DNA of 64,000 nt from assembly GCA_002083525.1 (NCBI GenBank), contig LWDM01000074.1:8815-72814 (forward strand), written 5' to 3'. This stretch comes from Proteobacteria bacterium SG_bin9. Its GTDB lineage: Bacteria > Pseudomonadota > Alphaproteobacteria > Rhizobiales > Xanthobacteraceae. The position numbers were made by a program, and so were the translations under genes. Below the pieces are notes generated by a model that had not been told where the DNA came from, did not search any database, and saw only the letters and a program-made list of their open reading frames with translations. Positions 37,531 to 45,840 of this stretch are shown in pieces (within the stretch, counting starts at the first letter, position 1; each line of letters starts with the position of its first letter).

Positions 37531-38619
37531 CTACCCGTCCTCCTGGTACAACAAGGCCAAAAGACCAACGAGGCCGCCCACGCCAACGGGCAGCCACGCA
37601 GCCGCGACTGGATGCATCAAATCGGCCTTGCTCAGATCCTCAGTTACTTTCGACAGAACATAGAGCAGAAAGCCCGCTGCCACGCCACTCAAAACCATCT
37701 TCTGCACGCCGCCGAAGCGGAAGAAGCGTAAGCTTACCGCGGCCGCCAGCATAACCATCGCAGCCAGCAGAAATGGCCGCGAAATCAGCTTTTGGTACTG
37801 CAGCCGATAACCTGCAGTGGCGAAGCCTGAGCTTTCCGAAGACTTGATGTATTCGGGAAGTTGCCAGAAAGACACAGTTTCGGGTGTCGAAAAACTGTTA
37901 CGCACCTGTGCCGGGGTCAGATTCGTCGCAAGAAACACCTCCGGCTGGAGTACCGGCGGATTGTCGAGCGTGTAGCGGCGCACCTCTTTCAGACGCCAAC
38001 GGCCGGGTTCGAGGGTCGCCTCCCGGGCCTCGATTCGTTCCTTGAACGCATTGTTCGGCTCGAACCGGATAATCGTCAAACCGCTGAGCCGCAGACCCTG
38101 CGCCTGGCTGTTCGCGGCGTTAATGATGGCCTGACCTTCCGAGGTCGCCTGATTGATCCAGAAACCTGCCGCATCCTGCATGCTCGCGGATGTGCCGCCG
38201 AACATCTCCGCTTCCATCTGCTTGGAGCGCTCCTGCAGATTGGCCGACATCGGATTGTAGACCGCGGTCGCCAATGCGCCGAGCACGAGCGCGCTCAGCA
38301 GCGCAGGGGTGATGAACTGCCACGCCGATACGCCTGCCGCGCGCGCAACCACGAGTTCGAGCTTGCGCGACAGCGAGAGATAACAGGACATCGCGCCGAC
38401 CAGGATGCAGAACGGCATCAGCCGTTCCAGCAGTTGCGGTACGCGATACAGCGAGGTCTGCAAAGCCAACATCGCCGAAACCGACGGCAAGCTCGAGGTT
38501 CGCCGCAACATCTCGATGTAATCGACGAATACGATCAGCAGGAAAATGCCGGAAAACACGGCGATCGCCGCGAAGACGAAGCGGGTGGCGAAGTAGCGCG
38601 CGAGCGTGTTGGCAATCAT
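37531..38619 (-). CDS. lptG: LPS export permease LptG
   Basis: A 362-residue inner-membrane subunit of the LptB2FG transporter. Six hydrophobic helices are arranged three at each end, with a periplasmic beta-jellyroll between. The YjgP/YjgQ family start LARYFATRFVFAAIAVFSG and the conserved MVMLAAAVSLRFFRFGG region are visible. 13 bases after lptF, so cotranscribed. Confidence 0.94.
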   Translation of the reverse strand: MIANTLARYFATRFVFAAIAVFSGIFLLIVFVDYIEMLRRTSSLPSVSAMLALQTSLYRVPQLLERLMPFCILVGAMSCYLSLSRKLELVVARAAGVSAWQFITPALLSALVLGALATAVYNPMSANLQERSKQMEAEMFGGTSASMQDAAGFWINQATSEGQAIINAANSQAQGLRLSGLTIIRFEPNNAFKERIEAREATLEPGRWRLKEVRRYTLDNPPVLQPEVFLATNLTPAQVRNSFSTPETVSFWQLPEYIKSSESSGFATAGYRLQYQKLISRPFLLAAMVMLAAAVSLRFFRFGGVQKMVLSGVAAGFLLYVLSKVTEDLSKADLMHPVAAAWLPVGVGGLVGLLALLYQEDG

Positions 38620-38632
38620 GACGAGGCTCCGC

Positions 38633-39793
38633 TCACGCCGTCGCCGGTTGACGCGACAACCGTGCGCTCAACCGCCTGACGGATTCGAGGAGCTTTGCGG
38701 GCGGCTCGATGGCGATGCAGCGCAGGATGATCCAGAGGCAAACACCGCTCGTCGCAAGCAGCAGGGCATATTGCAGCGGAACAGCCCATGCCGCCGAGGT
38801 GGAGAGCACCGACAACGCGTAACCGCCAATGCGCAGGATCAGCACGGCGAGGATGGCGCTGACCATCGAGAAGCTGCGGCTCTGGCGCGTGGTGCGCGGC
38901 GAGCCAAGGAAAGCGAACGTCAGCAACACGAACACGAGGGGATAGATCGGCGACATCAGCCGGTCATGCAGCTCCGCATCCAGGCGCTGTGGAACTTGCT
39001 GGTAGATGGGATCGTCTGCAGGCGGCGCCAACAGCTCGGTCAGATACCGTTCGCGCAGATTGTACGTCACGGCCTGGGTCTGGCCGACAAACTTCGACAT
39101 GTCGAAGGCGTAGCGGGTGAACGCGACGAGAGCAGGATCGCGTTTGCCGATCTCGAAGCGCTGCAGGTTACCGGATTCGAGAATAAGGAACGTGCCTTTG
39201 TCGTTCTTCAGCACGGTGCCGCGATCGGCGACGATGCTGAGGCGCTCTTTCGGATCGCGGCGATCGTCGACAAAGATGCCGCTCAGAAGACCGCCGGGCA
39301 GGCGCTCGCGAATGCGGATGGTGAGATTGGGCTCGAGCTGAGTGAAGCGGCCGGGCTGCAGGATGTTGGCCATCACGTCGGCGGTGATTTCCGTATTCCA
39401 CGTCTTCAGCCGCCGCAATCCGTCAGGCGCGATGTAGAACGCAAGCGCGGCGACGGCGAGCGATACGGTAATGCTGGCGTAGAGGAACGGCCGGAACAGT
39501 CCCCACGGCGGCAGGCCGGCGGCGTTCATGACGATGACTTCGGAGTCGGTCGCCAGCTTGTTCAGCGTGTAGGCAACGGCGATCATCAGCGCCAGCGGCG
39601 CGATGATCAGCGCCAGCACGGGGATCGCCAATCCGGTGACGCCAAGGAAAACCAGAATGGTCTGGCCCTGGTTCGTCATCAGGTCGATGCCGCGCAGCGC
39701 CTGCGTGATCCAGATCACGCCGGTCAAGCTGACGAGCACCATCACGAACGCGCCGAGCGTCGTGCGGAATATGTACTTGTCGATCGACCCCAT
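38633..39793 (-). CDS. lptF: LPS export permease LptF
   Basis: A 386-residue partner of LptG with the same layout: helices at both ends (start IDKYIFRTTLGAFVMVLVSL, end with several helices) and a periplasmic jellyroll domain. The ATG at 39793 gives the family N-terminus; longer in-frame starts add 24 residues unlike the family. First gene of the lptF-lptG-lptD-surA-pdxA-rsmA operon. The 363 bases upstream to pepA hold no gene but one palindrome. Confidence 0.92.
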   Translation of the reverse strand: MGSIDKYIFRTTLGAFVMVLVSLTGVIWITQALRGIDLMTNQGQTILVFLGVTGLAIPVLALIIAPLALMIAVAYTLNKLATDSEVIVMNAAGLPPWGLFRPFLYASITVSLAVAALAFYIAPDGLRRLKTWNTEITADVMANILQPGRFTQLEPNLTIRIRERLPGGLLSGIFVDDRRDPKERLSIVADRGTVLKNDKGTFLILESGNLQRFEIGKRDPALVAFTRYAFDMSKFVGQTQAVTYNLRERYLTELLAPPADDPIYQQVPQRLDAELHDRLMSPIYPLVFVLLTFAFLGSPRTTRQSRSFSMVSAILAVLILRIGGYALSVLSTSAAWAVPLQYALLLATSGVCLWIILRCIAIEPPAKLLESVRRLSARLSRQPATA

Positions 39794-39952
39794 CGATCCT
39801 TGACGTCCCATCCCCAAAGCCGGTTGCGCGGTGCGCGCGCCAAGGCCCTTGCGGGCCATCCCCAACGGCGCCTGAACGAATTATCCGGCTTTCGATCTTC
39901 TCATTACCATCCCATTGATTGTTCAACAAAATGGCCGATCCGTGACCGGCCT

Positions 39953-39966
39953 TTAACCATGGTTAA
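39953..39966. promoter_or_regulatory. Perfect TTAACCATGGTTAA palindrome between lptF and pepA
   Basis: A 14-base perfect palindrome made of two inverted TTAACCAT units. TTAACCAT is one form of the binding site of CtrA, the alphaproteobacterial cell-cycle regulator. It lies 160 bases from the lptF start and 191 from pepA. Site sequence is seen; CtrA binding is inferred. Confidence 0.4.
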
Positions 39967-40156
39967 TATTTGCCGAATCGTGGCTTTGGGGACACGCCAA
40001 ACGGCCGGTTTGGAACCCAAACTCGCGCCAAGGTGATGGAGCGGCGGTGGTTGGGTCCGGCGGCCGCGCTTGGCAGTGCCGTTCCGGACGCGTCATAGTG
40101 GCCGGAACGGATTCTGTTCCCGCCTGTCAAACCCACCATTCTGGAGGATTTAGCCC

Positions 40157-41656
40157 ATGCCCGACGCCGTAAAGGTCGGCTTCGTTCCGTTTTCCGCCGC
40201 CTTGAAGGGCGTTCTTGTCGTGTTCACCGATGAATCGCTGAAGTTCGGCCCGGCGACCCGTAAGGCGTTGGGATCAGCCACAGAAACGGTCAAACGCGCG
40301 GCCGCCGCTGCTGCCTTCAAGGGTAAGCAGGCCGCTGCGCTCGACATCCTGGCTCCCGCCGGACTGAAGGCCGACCGGCTGGTGGTGGTCGGTACCGGAA
40401 AGGCCGGTGGACTGAAGGAGGAGGACTTCATCAAGCTTGGCGGCGCGACCGTCGGCAAGCTGAAAGCGAACGCGGAGACGATCAGCATTGTTGCCGAACT
40501 TCCCGGCGGCGCCATCAAGCCGGCGCAGGTGGCGGCGCTCGCCGCGGGTGTTCGTCTGCGCGCGTATCGCTTCGATCGTTACAAGACCAAGAAGAAGGAT
40601 GACGACAAGCCGCTGCAGGCGCAAATCTCGATTGCGGTCGACGATGTGGCCGCGGTGAAGAAGGCGTTCGCGCCGGCCAACGATGTTGCGGACGGCGTGA
40701 TGATCGCGCGCGAACTCGTCAACGAGCCGCCGAACGTTCTGTTTCCCGCCGAATTCGCGCGCCGTGCGGCCGAACTGAAGAAGGTCGGCGTCACCGTCGA
40801 GATTCTCGACGTGAAGGCGATGAAACGCCTGAAAATGGGGGCTTTGTTGGGTGTCTCCCAAGGCTCCGCGCATGAGGGCCGCACGGTCGTGATGCGCTGG
40901 AACGGCGGCAAGAAGGGTGAACAGCCGGTCGCATTTATCGGCAAGGGTGTGTGCTTCGACACCGGCGGAATTTCGATCAAGCCGTCGGCGAGCATGGAGG
41001 ACATGAAGGGCGACATGGCGGGCGCCGCCTGCGTGGTCGGCCTGATGCATGCGCTCGCCGCACGCAAGGCGAAGGTCAACGCCATCGGTGCGATCGGTCT
41101 TGTCGAAAACATGCCTGACGGCAACGCGCAGCGTCCCGGCGATATCGTGACATCGATGTCGGGGCAGACGATCGAGATCATCAATACCGACGCCGAGGGC
41201 CGGCTCGTGCTGGCGGACGTGCTCTGGTACGTCGGCCAGACCTACAAGCCGAAGTTCATGGTCGATCTGGCGACGTTGACCGGTGCGATCATGGTCGCGC
41301 TCGGCACCGAATACGCCGGCCTGTTCTCCAACAACGACGAGCTCAGCGAGCGGCTGACCGTTGCCGGCCGCGCCACCGGCGAACATGTCTGGCGGATGCC
41401 GCTCGGCCCCGAATACGACAAGCAGATCGACTCGAAATTCGCCGACATGAAGAACACCGGCACGCGCAATGGCGGGTCGATTACCGCTGCGCAGTTCCTG
41501 CAGCGCTTCGTCGACGATATTCCGTGGGCGCATCTCGACATCGCCGGAACCGGCATGGGCGCGCCGGCGTCCGACATCAACACGAGCTGGGGCTCGGGCT
41601 ACGGCGTGCGTTTGCTCGATCGCCTGGTCGCGGATCACTACGAGGGCAAGAAGTAG
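40157..41656 (+). CDS. pepA: Leucyl aminopeptidase
   Basis: A 499-residue M17 metallopeptidase that removes N-terminal residues. An N-terminal macro-like domain precedes the catalytic half, which has the two-metal signature NTDAEGRLVL near residue 342 and the catalytic lysine in GKGVCFDTGGISIKPS. GGAGG precedes the ATG. Divergent from lptF. Confidence 0.96.
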   Translation: MPDAVKVGFVPFSAALKGVLVVFTDESLKFGPATRKALGSATETVKRAAAAAAFKGKQAAALDILAPAGLKADRLVVVGTGKAGGLKEEDFIKLGGATVGKLKANAETISIVAELPGGAIKPAQVAALAAGVRLRAYRFDRYKTKKKDDDKPLQAQISIAVDDVAAVKKAFAPANDVADGVMIARELVNEPPNVLFPAEFARRAAELKKVGVTVEILDVKAMKRLKMGALLGVSQGSAHEGRTVVMRWNGGKKGEQPVAFIGKGVCFDTGGISIKPSASMEDMKGDMAGAACVVGLMHALAARKAKVNAIGAIGLVENMPDGNAQRPGDIVTSMSGQTIEIINTDAEGRLVLADVLWYVGQTYKPKFMVDLATLTGAIMVALGTEYAGLFSNNDELSERLTVAGRATGEHVWRMPLGPEYDKQIDSKFADMKNTGTRNGGSITAAQFLQRFVDDIPWAHLDIAGTGMGAPASDINTSWGSGYGVRLLDRLVADHYEGKK

Positions 41657-41658
41657 GC

Positions 41659-41703
41659 GCATGATCCCGAAAAGCGGGAACCGGTTTTCGGATCAGATCA
41701 TGC
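41659..41703. repeat. GCATGATC...GATCATGC palindromic repeat, long copy
   Basis: An imperfect hairpin. The left side GCATGATCCCGAAAAGCGGG and the right side ending GATCAGATCATGC share CGCATGATC and CCGAAAA with a 4-base bulge. It starts 3 bases past the pepA stop and precedes the holC ribosome site. Homologous to the copy at 24338. Confidence 0.7.
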
Positions 41704-41713
41704 GTGAGGATAG

Positions 41714-42166
41714 ATGACCGAGGTCCTGTTCTACCATTTGCAGGGAATGACACTGGACGGCGTGCTGCCGCCCTTGATCGAGAAATCGATCGAGCGCGGC
41801 TGGCGCGTGACCGTCCAGACTGCATCGGAAGAGCGGGCCGACGCGCTCGATTCACATCTGTGGACCTATCGTGACGATTCGTTTCTGCCACACGGCACCT
41901 GGCGGGACCGCGACGCTGCCGATCAGCCGGTGGTTCTTGCCGTCGATGAGAGTAATCCCAACGCCTCGCGCGTGCGCTTCCTGGTCGACCGTGCGGAGTT
42001 ACCGGCAGATGCGGCAACCTATGAGCGCGTTGTTCTCATTTTCAACGGCGAGGACGATGAGGCTGTTGCTGCGGCGCGTTCGGCCTGGAGTGACTGCAAG
42101 GCGAAAGGATTCGACGTGACCTATTGGCAACCTGATGAACGCGGCCGCTGGCAGCGCCGTCAGTAA
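41714..42166 (+). CDS. holC: DNA polymerase III chi subunit
   Basis: A 150-residue HolC-type protein that bridges the clamp loader to single-strand binding protein. It starts TEVLFYHLQGMTLDGVLPPL and has the CAR-like core ERADALDSHLWTYRDDSFLPHG typical of the family. GAGGA precedes the ATG. Its placement after pepA is common in proteobacteria. No psi subunit is in the window. Confidence 0.92.
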   Translation: MTEVLFYHLQGMTLDGVLPPLIEKSIERGWRVTVQTASEERADALDSHLWTYRDDSFLPHGTWRDRDAADQPVVLAVDESNPNASRVRFLVDRAELPADAATYERVVLIFNGEDDEAVAAARSAWSDCKAKGFDVTYWQPDERGRWQRRQ

Positions 42167-42221
42167 GGGGTCGCAAGCCTGAGTTAATAATACTATGCTG
42201 TTATCGTTTCAGGATCGGCCG

Positions 42222-42300
42222 GCTAGTACCCACTTTCCGAAGTTCGTAGACAGTTGCAGCACTCATTTGTCACGAACTTCGGAAAGTCGAGGGTACTAGC
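42222..42300. repeat. Long palindrome, copy 1
   Basis: GCTAGTACCC plus ACTTTCCGAAGTTCGT (42222-42247) pairs perfectly with ACGAACTTCGGAAAGT (42272-42287) and GGGTACTAGC (42291-42300), with one 3-base bulge (CGA). The stem is 26 bp around a 24-base loop, ends in CTAG/GTAC-type tips, and lies between holC and the lipoprotein gene. Confidence 0.85.
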
Positions 42301-42312
42301 AAGCATGTAATT

Positions 42313-42389
42313 CTAATACCGCTTTCTTCTGAAGTCCCCGTTTGAACTCGCCGCGGGGTGGTGCAGGGACTTCAGATAGGCGGTACTAG
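42313..42389. repeat. Long palindrome, copy 2 of the same family
   Basis: CTAATACC...TCTGAAGTCCC pairs with GGGACTTCAGA...GGTACTAG. The central 11 bp are perfect (42328-42338 with 42366-42376). Its left arm aligns with that of copy 1 (CTA-TACC, CTTTC, GAAGT), and both share the GGTACTAG tip, so these are two tandem members of one family. The loop contains CCGCGGGG. Confidence 0.75.
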
Positions 42390-42484
42390 CCATGGTGACG
42401 CCGCAATGGGATGTTGGACGGCAGTTTCTTCTTTTTTTTCGCGTGGGGCGAATTGAGAGTGACCCAGTGACTGGTTTTCGAGGA

Positions 42485-43000
42485 ATGCGTCCAGCTGCGA
42501 CGGTGGTTTTGCTGTCGCTCGGGCCGGTGCTTGCCGGCTGCGGCAGCATGTCCGATTTCAGCTTGAAGGATGCGCAGTGGTTTTCGGGGGCGTCGGCGCT
42601 CACCCGAACCTATTCGGTCGAGCAGCCGCCGCTCAGTCCTGAGAAGCCGGTTCCCGCCGATCAATTGATCTCGGCCGATGGTGCGTGCCCCGGGCTCGGG
42701 CCATCGCCGGATGCGCAGGCGCTTGCGGGCAGCGATCAGCCGGCCGCATTACCGCCGGGCGGCAAGGTCGCGCTCGGTCAGCCGGAGTGCGAAGTCGCCC
42801 GCGGCATCGGTTCGCCCGACAGCGTCAACGTGTCCGCCGGTCCGAACGGCGAGCGTGTGACGGTTCTGACCTATATGCGCGGTCCGCGGGCGGGCATCTA
42901 TCGCTTCACAGCCGGACGCCTCGCGTCGGTCGAGCGCGGCGCCGAGCCGCCGCCGGAACCGAAGCGCCAGCCCAAAAAGCAGCAGAAGCGCGCGGGCTGA
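42485..43000 (+). CDS. Lipoprotein with BamE-like pattern
   Basis: A 171-residue protein with a lipoprotein signal peptide and lipobox LAGC (Cys19). The mature part has a weak SmpA/BamE-like pattern: a Gly-Pro-Glu-Cys turn (LGQPECEVARGIGSPDSVN), a Tyr strand (VLTYMRG) and YRFTAGRLASVER. The C-terminus is basic (KRQPKKQQKRAG). BamE belongs to outer-membrane protein assembly; the link is a pattern only. The start could also be the GTG at 42467. It is close to the ABC-F gene but convergent with it. Confidence 0.7.
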   Translation: MRPAATVVLLSLGPVLAGCGSMSDFSLKDAQWFSGASALTRTYSVEQPPLSPEKPVPADQLISADGACPGLGPSPDAQALAGSDQPAALPPGGKVALGQPECEVARGIGSPDSVNVSAGPNGERVTVLTYMRGPRAGIYRFTAGRLASVERGAEPPPEPKRQPKKQQKRAG

Positions 43001-43022
43001 TCGCTACCCGCGCTGACCGCAT

Positions 43023-44867
43023 TCACGATGTACTCGCCATCAACCATTCTTCTTCGGCGCGTTCGAGCGCGGCGGCGGCATTCGCGCGCGCCTTGCTGAG
43101 TTGCGCGGCTTTCTCCGGTTCGCGCTGGAACAGATCGGGCAGGGCGAGTGCCGCGTCGATCTTCTCGAGAATGCCGGTGATGCGTTCGATCTCGGCTTCG
43201 GCTGCGGAGATTTTTTGTTTACTCGCTTTGCTCGCAGCCGCGTCCTGCGCGCGAGTCCTGCCGTCGTCAGCCTTGCGGTCGCGCGCGGGCGTACGCGAAT
43301 CCGGTTGCGCCAGCACCGCGCGGCGATAGTCGTCGAGATCGCCGTCATAGGGCGTGACGGTCTTGTTCGCGACCACCCAGAGCCGGTCGGCGCAGGCATC
43401 GATCAGATAGCGGTCGTGCGAGACCATGATCACCGCACCGGGAAACTCGTTGATGGCTTCGGCGAGCGCCGCGCGGCTGTCGATGTCGAGATGGTTGGTC
43501 GGCTCGTCGAGGATGATCATGTTCGGACCGAAGAAGGTCGCAAGCCCGAGCAGCAGCCGTGCCTTTTCGCCGCCCGAGAGGCTCGACACCTGGGTATCGC
43601 CGGCCTTGCCGGAGAAGCCGATCGCGCCGACGCGCGCGCGGATCTTCGATTCTGGCGTATCCGGCATCAGCCGCCGAACGTGATCGTACGGCGAGCCTTG
43701 TTCGTCCAGTTCGTCGAGCTGGTGTTGTGCGAAGTAGGCGATCGCGAGTTTGTCGGCGCGTGTGACCTGTCCCGCGAACGGCGGCAGGCGGCCCGCGAGC
43801 AGCTTCACCAATGTGGATTTGCCATTGCCGTTCGAGCCGAGCAAGGCAATGCGGTCGTCATTGTCGATGCGCAGTGTGACGCGGCTCAGCACCGGTTTGC
43901 CGGGTTCGTAGCCGACGGAGACGTTGTCCGCGGCGATGATCGGCGGGGAGAGCAGTCTGTCCGGCGCGGGAAACGAAATCTCTCGTACGTCCTGGGTCAC
44001 GAGCGCCGTCACCGGCTTCATCCGTTCCAGCATTTTCACGCGCGATTGCGCCTGCCGGGCTTTCGTTGCCTTCGCCTTGAAGCGATCAACGAAGTCCTGC
44101 AGCCGCTTGCGCTCGGCCTCCTGCCGCTTCGCATGTTTCGCATCGAGCATTTCGCGGGTGGCGCGCTGTTCCTCAAATGACGAGTAACCGCCGCTGTAGA
44201 GCGTCAGCTTGCCGCGATCGAGGTGCAGGATCTGGTCGACGGAGGTATCGAGCAGGTCGCGGTCGTGGCTGATCACGATCACCGTGCGCGGATAGTGCGC
44301 GAGGTGATCTTCCAGCCACAGCGTGCCTTCGAGATCGAGGTAGTTGGTCGGCTCGTCGAGCAGCAACAGATCGGGCGCCGCGAAGAGCGTCGCGGCGAGC
44401 GCCACGCGCATGCGCCAGCCGCCGGAAAATTCCTGACAGGCGCGCGCCTGATCCGCCGTCGAGAACCCGAGGCCTGACAGGATCGCCGCTGCGCGAGCCG
44501 GGGCCGAGTGCGCGTCGATGTCGGCGAGGCGGGTGTGAATGTCGGCGATGCGGTTTGCATCGTGCGCCGTGTCCGCCTCGGTGAGCAGCGCGTGCCGCTC
44601 GACATCGGCTTTCAATACGACCTCGATCAGGCTCTCCGGGCCGTCCGGCGCTTCCTGAGCGAGACTGCCAATCCGCCAGCGCGGCGGAATTTCGATCGAT
44701 CCGCTCTCCAGCGGCAGCTCGCCGCGAATGGCCTTGAACAAAGTCGATTTGCCGGTGCCGTTACGGCCGACCAGACCAACACGCGCTCCGGGCACGATCT
44801 GCGCGGTGCTGTCTTCGATCAAAAGCCGGCCGGCAAGCCGGATCGATATGTCCGAGATGGAAAGCAT
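43023..44867 (-). CDS. ABC-F family ATPase (YheS/EttA-like)
   Basis: A 614-residue soluble protein with two ABC domains and no membrane part. Walker A motifs are GRNGTGKST (near 36) and GSNGNGKST, and the signature motifs are EFSGGW and SSLSGGEK. A charged linker with a KxxQ-like AKHAKRQEAERKRLQDFVDR (shortened) lies between. ABC-F proteins act on the ribosome in translation or antibiotic protection. Which paralog cannot be decided. The C-terminal tail is coiled-coil-like (EAEIERITGILEKI). Confidence 0.9.
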   Translation of the reverse strand: MLSISDISIRLAGRLLIEDSTAQIVPGARVGLVGRNGTGKSTLFKAIRGELPLESGSIEIPPRWRIGSLAQEAPDGPESLIEVVLKADVERHALLTEADTAHDANRIADIHTRLADIDAHSAPARAAAILSGLGFSTADQARACQEFSGGWRMRVALAATLFAAPDLLLLDEPTNYLDLEGTLWLEDHLAHYPRTVIVISHDRDLLDTSVDQILHLDRGKLTLYSGGYSSFEEQRATREMLDAKHAKRQEAERKRLQDFVDRFKAKATKARQAQSRVKMLERMKPVTALVTQDVREISFPAPDRLLSPPIIAADNVSVGYEPGKPVLSRVTLRIDNDDRIALLGSNGNGKSTLVKLLAGRLPPFAGQVTRADKLAIAYFAQHQLDELDEQGSPYDHVRRLMPDTPESKIRARVGAIGFSGKAGDTQVSSLSGGEKARLLLGLATFFGPNMIILDEPTNHLDIDSRAALAEAINEFPGAVIMVSHDRYLIDACADRLWVVANKTVTPYDGDLDDYRRAVLAQPDSRTPARDRKADDGRTRAQDAAASKASKQKISAAEAEIERITGILEKIDAALALPDLFQREPEKAAQLSKARANAAAALERAEEEWLMASTS

Positions 44868-44927
44868 CCCCGGGTTTTGACCGGGGATGGCTTCAAAAAC
44901 AACCCCACCGAATTCCGGTGCGGGTCG

Positions 44928-45125
44928 TCAGTGATCCCAGCGCTCTCCGTCTCGTCCATCAATGTCCTGCCGATCCAGCCGCTGCAGCAAATCCGCGATC
45001 TGCGGCGGGACCGAGTCGTCGAATTTCAGCGTGTCGCGAAGCCTCTCCCCGATGCCGTCGCAAACCGCACGGCTCGTCGCCGCGTCGACTGACGCATCGC
45101 CGACCATATGAGTTGCCCGTTGCAT
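44928..45125 (-). CDS. NepR-like small protein (possible anti-sigma factor)
   Basis: A 65-residue acidic protein. The central region IGERLRDTLKFDDSVPPQI, followed by ADLLQRLD, resembles the NepR pattern IG-x2-LR-x(8-10)-VP-x4-LL-x2-LD. NepR is the anti-sigma factor of the EcfG general stress sigma factor. No phyR or ecfG is nearby and the spacing is two residues short, so the call is tentative. GGAC is placed for the ATG at 45125. A stress-type promoter lies upstream. Confidence 0.5.
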   Translation of the reverse strand: MQRATHMVGDASVDAATSRAVCDGIGERLRDTLKFDDSVPPQIADLLQRLDRQDIDGRDGERWDH

Positions 45126-45166
45126 CGTCCTGGCCTTCCCGTTGCTTACTCAAACTATGCAAATTC

Positions 45167-45192
45167 AACGGAGTTAGCCGACGATGGTTTCC
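45167..45192 (-). promoter_or_regulatory. EcfG-type promoter candidate for the NepR-like gene
   Basis: On the minus strand GGAAA (from 45192) is followed after 17 bases by CGTT (45170-45167), one mismatch from the EcfG consensus GGAAC-N16/17-CGTT. It lies 42 bases before the start codon. The sequence is seen; sigma-factor use is inferred. Confidence 0.4.
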
Positions 45193-45244
45193 GGCCTCGT
45201 GTAACAAACGTATGCAGAACTTTTTGCGAAGTTGATTCGCCAAG

Positions 45245-45271
45245 AAAAATGCCCCGGCGCGGGCCGGGGCA
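45245..45271 (-). terminator. Terminator of the small exported protein
   Basis: TGCCCCGGC (45250-45258) pairs with GCCGGGGCA (45263-45271) around GCGG. On the minus strand the hairpin is followed by TTTTT (45249-45245). It lies 45 bases past the stop of the 45316 gene. Confidence 0.8.
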
Positions 45272-45315
45272 GTTCCTCGGGAGGCTGATCGAAAGCCGAT
45301 CGAAACGAGATCGGA

Positions 45316-45552
45316 TCAGTAGCAGCGGTTCACCAGACGATAGCGATAGCCATACGGCGTCAGCACGAGGCGGCGCACGTAGCATCCGCCGTAGCCGCCG
45401 CCGATGAAGATGTGCGGGCGGAAGCCGTGATGGAAGAACCCGTGGTGATGGCCGTGCCATCCGCCGTGCCAGGCGGAAGCAGGGGTGGGTGCGAGTGCCG
45501 CGATACCGAGCGAGGCCGCAGCGATGAAGCCGAATGCAATCTTGCGCAACAT
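45316..45552 (-). CDS. Small exported Gly/His-rich protein
   Basis: A 78-residue protein with a signal peptide (about 1-27, ending PASA) and a mature part rich in Gly, His, Tyr and Arg (HGGWHGHHHGFFHHGF, then two Cys that may form a disulfide). This type of small secreted protein recurs in Bradyrhizobium-group genomes with no known function; metal binding is possible from the histidines. GGAG lies before the ATG. Confidence 0.7.
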   Translation of the reverse strand: MLRKIAFGFIAAASLGIAALAPTPASAWHGGWHGHHHGFFHHGFRPHIFIGGGYGGCYVRRLVLTPYGYRYRLVNRCY

Positions 45553-45771
45553 GGTGGTCTCCTAGTGCGGCGCCTCAGCGTCGCGGTTATCTCCGCCCCG
45601 TACCCAGTCAGTCGCATCGGTTTTTTGTCGGGTTCAATTGCCGGAAAACGATGTTTTTCAAGGTGAATGCGCGCTTTCGCACCCGGTCATCTGCGGTTCA
45701 TCTTCGTGACATCGCGGTCATCCGTGCGCGTTAACGGGCCGCAAAATCGCGCTTTTGGCCGCTGGCGCGGC

Positions 45772-45800
45772 TTGCCCGCGTGCCGGGGCATGGCTATAAG
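45772..45800 (+). promoter_or_regulatory. Sigma70-type promoter of ndk
   Basis: The -35 box TTGCCC (45772-45777) and -10 box TATAAG (45795-45800) are 17 bases apart. It lies 40 bases before the ndk start and gives a short leader. The rest of 45553-45771 shows no gene. Confidence 0.6.
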
Positions 45801-45840
45801 CCCGCGAACTTTCCCGAAGGCCTCTGTGTAAGGATCACTC

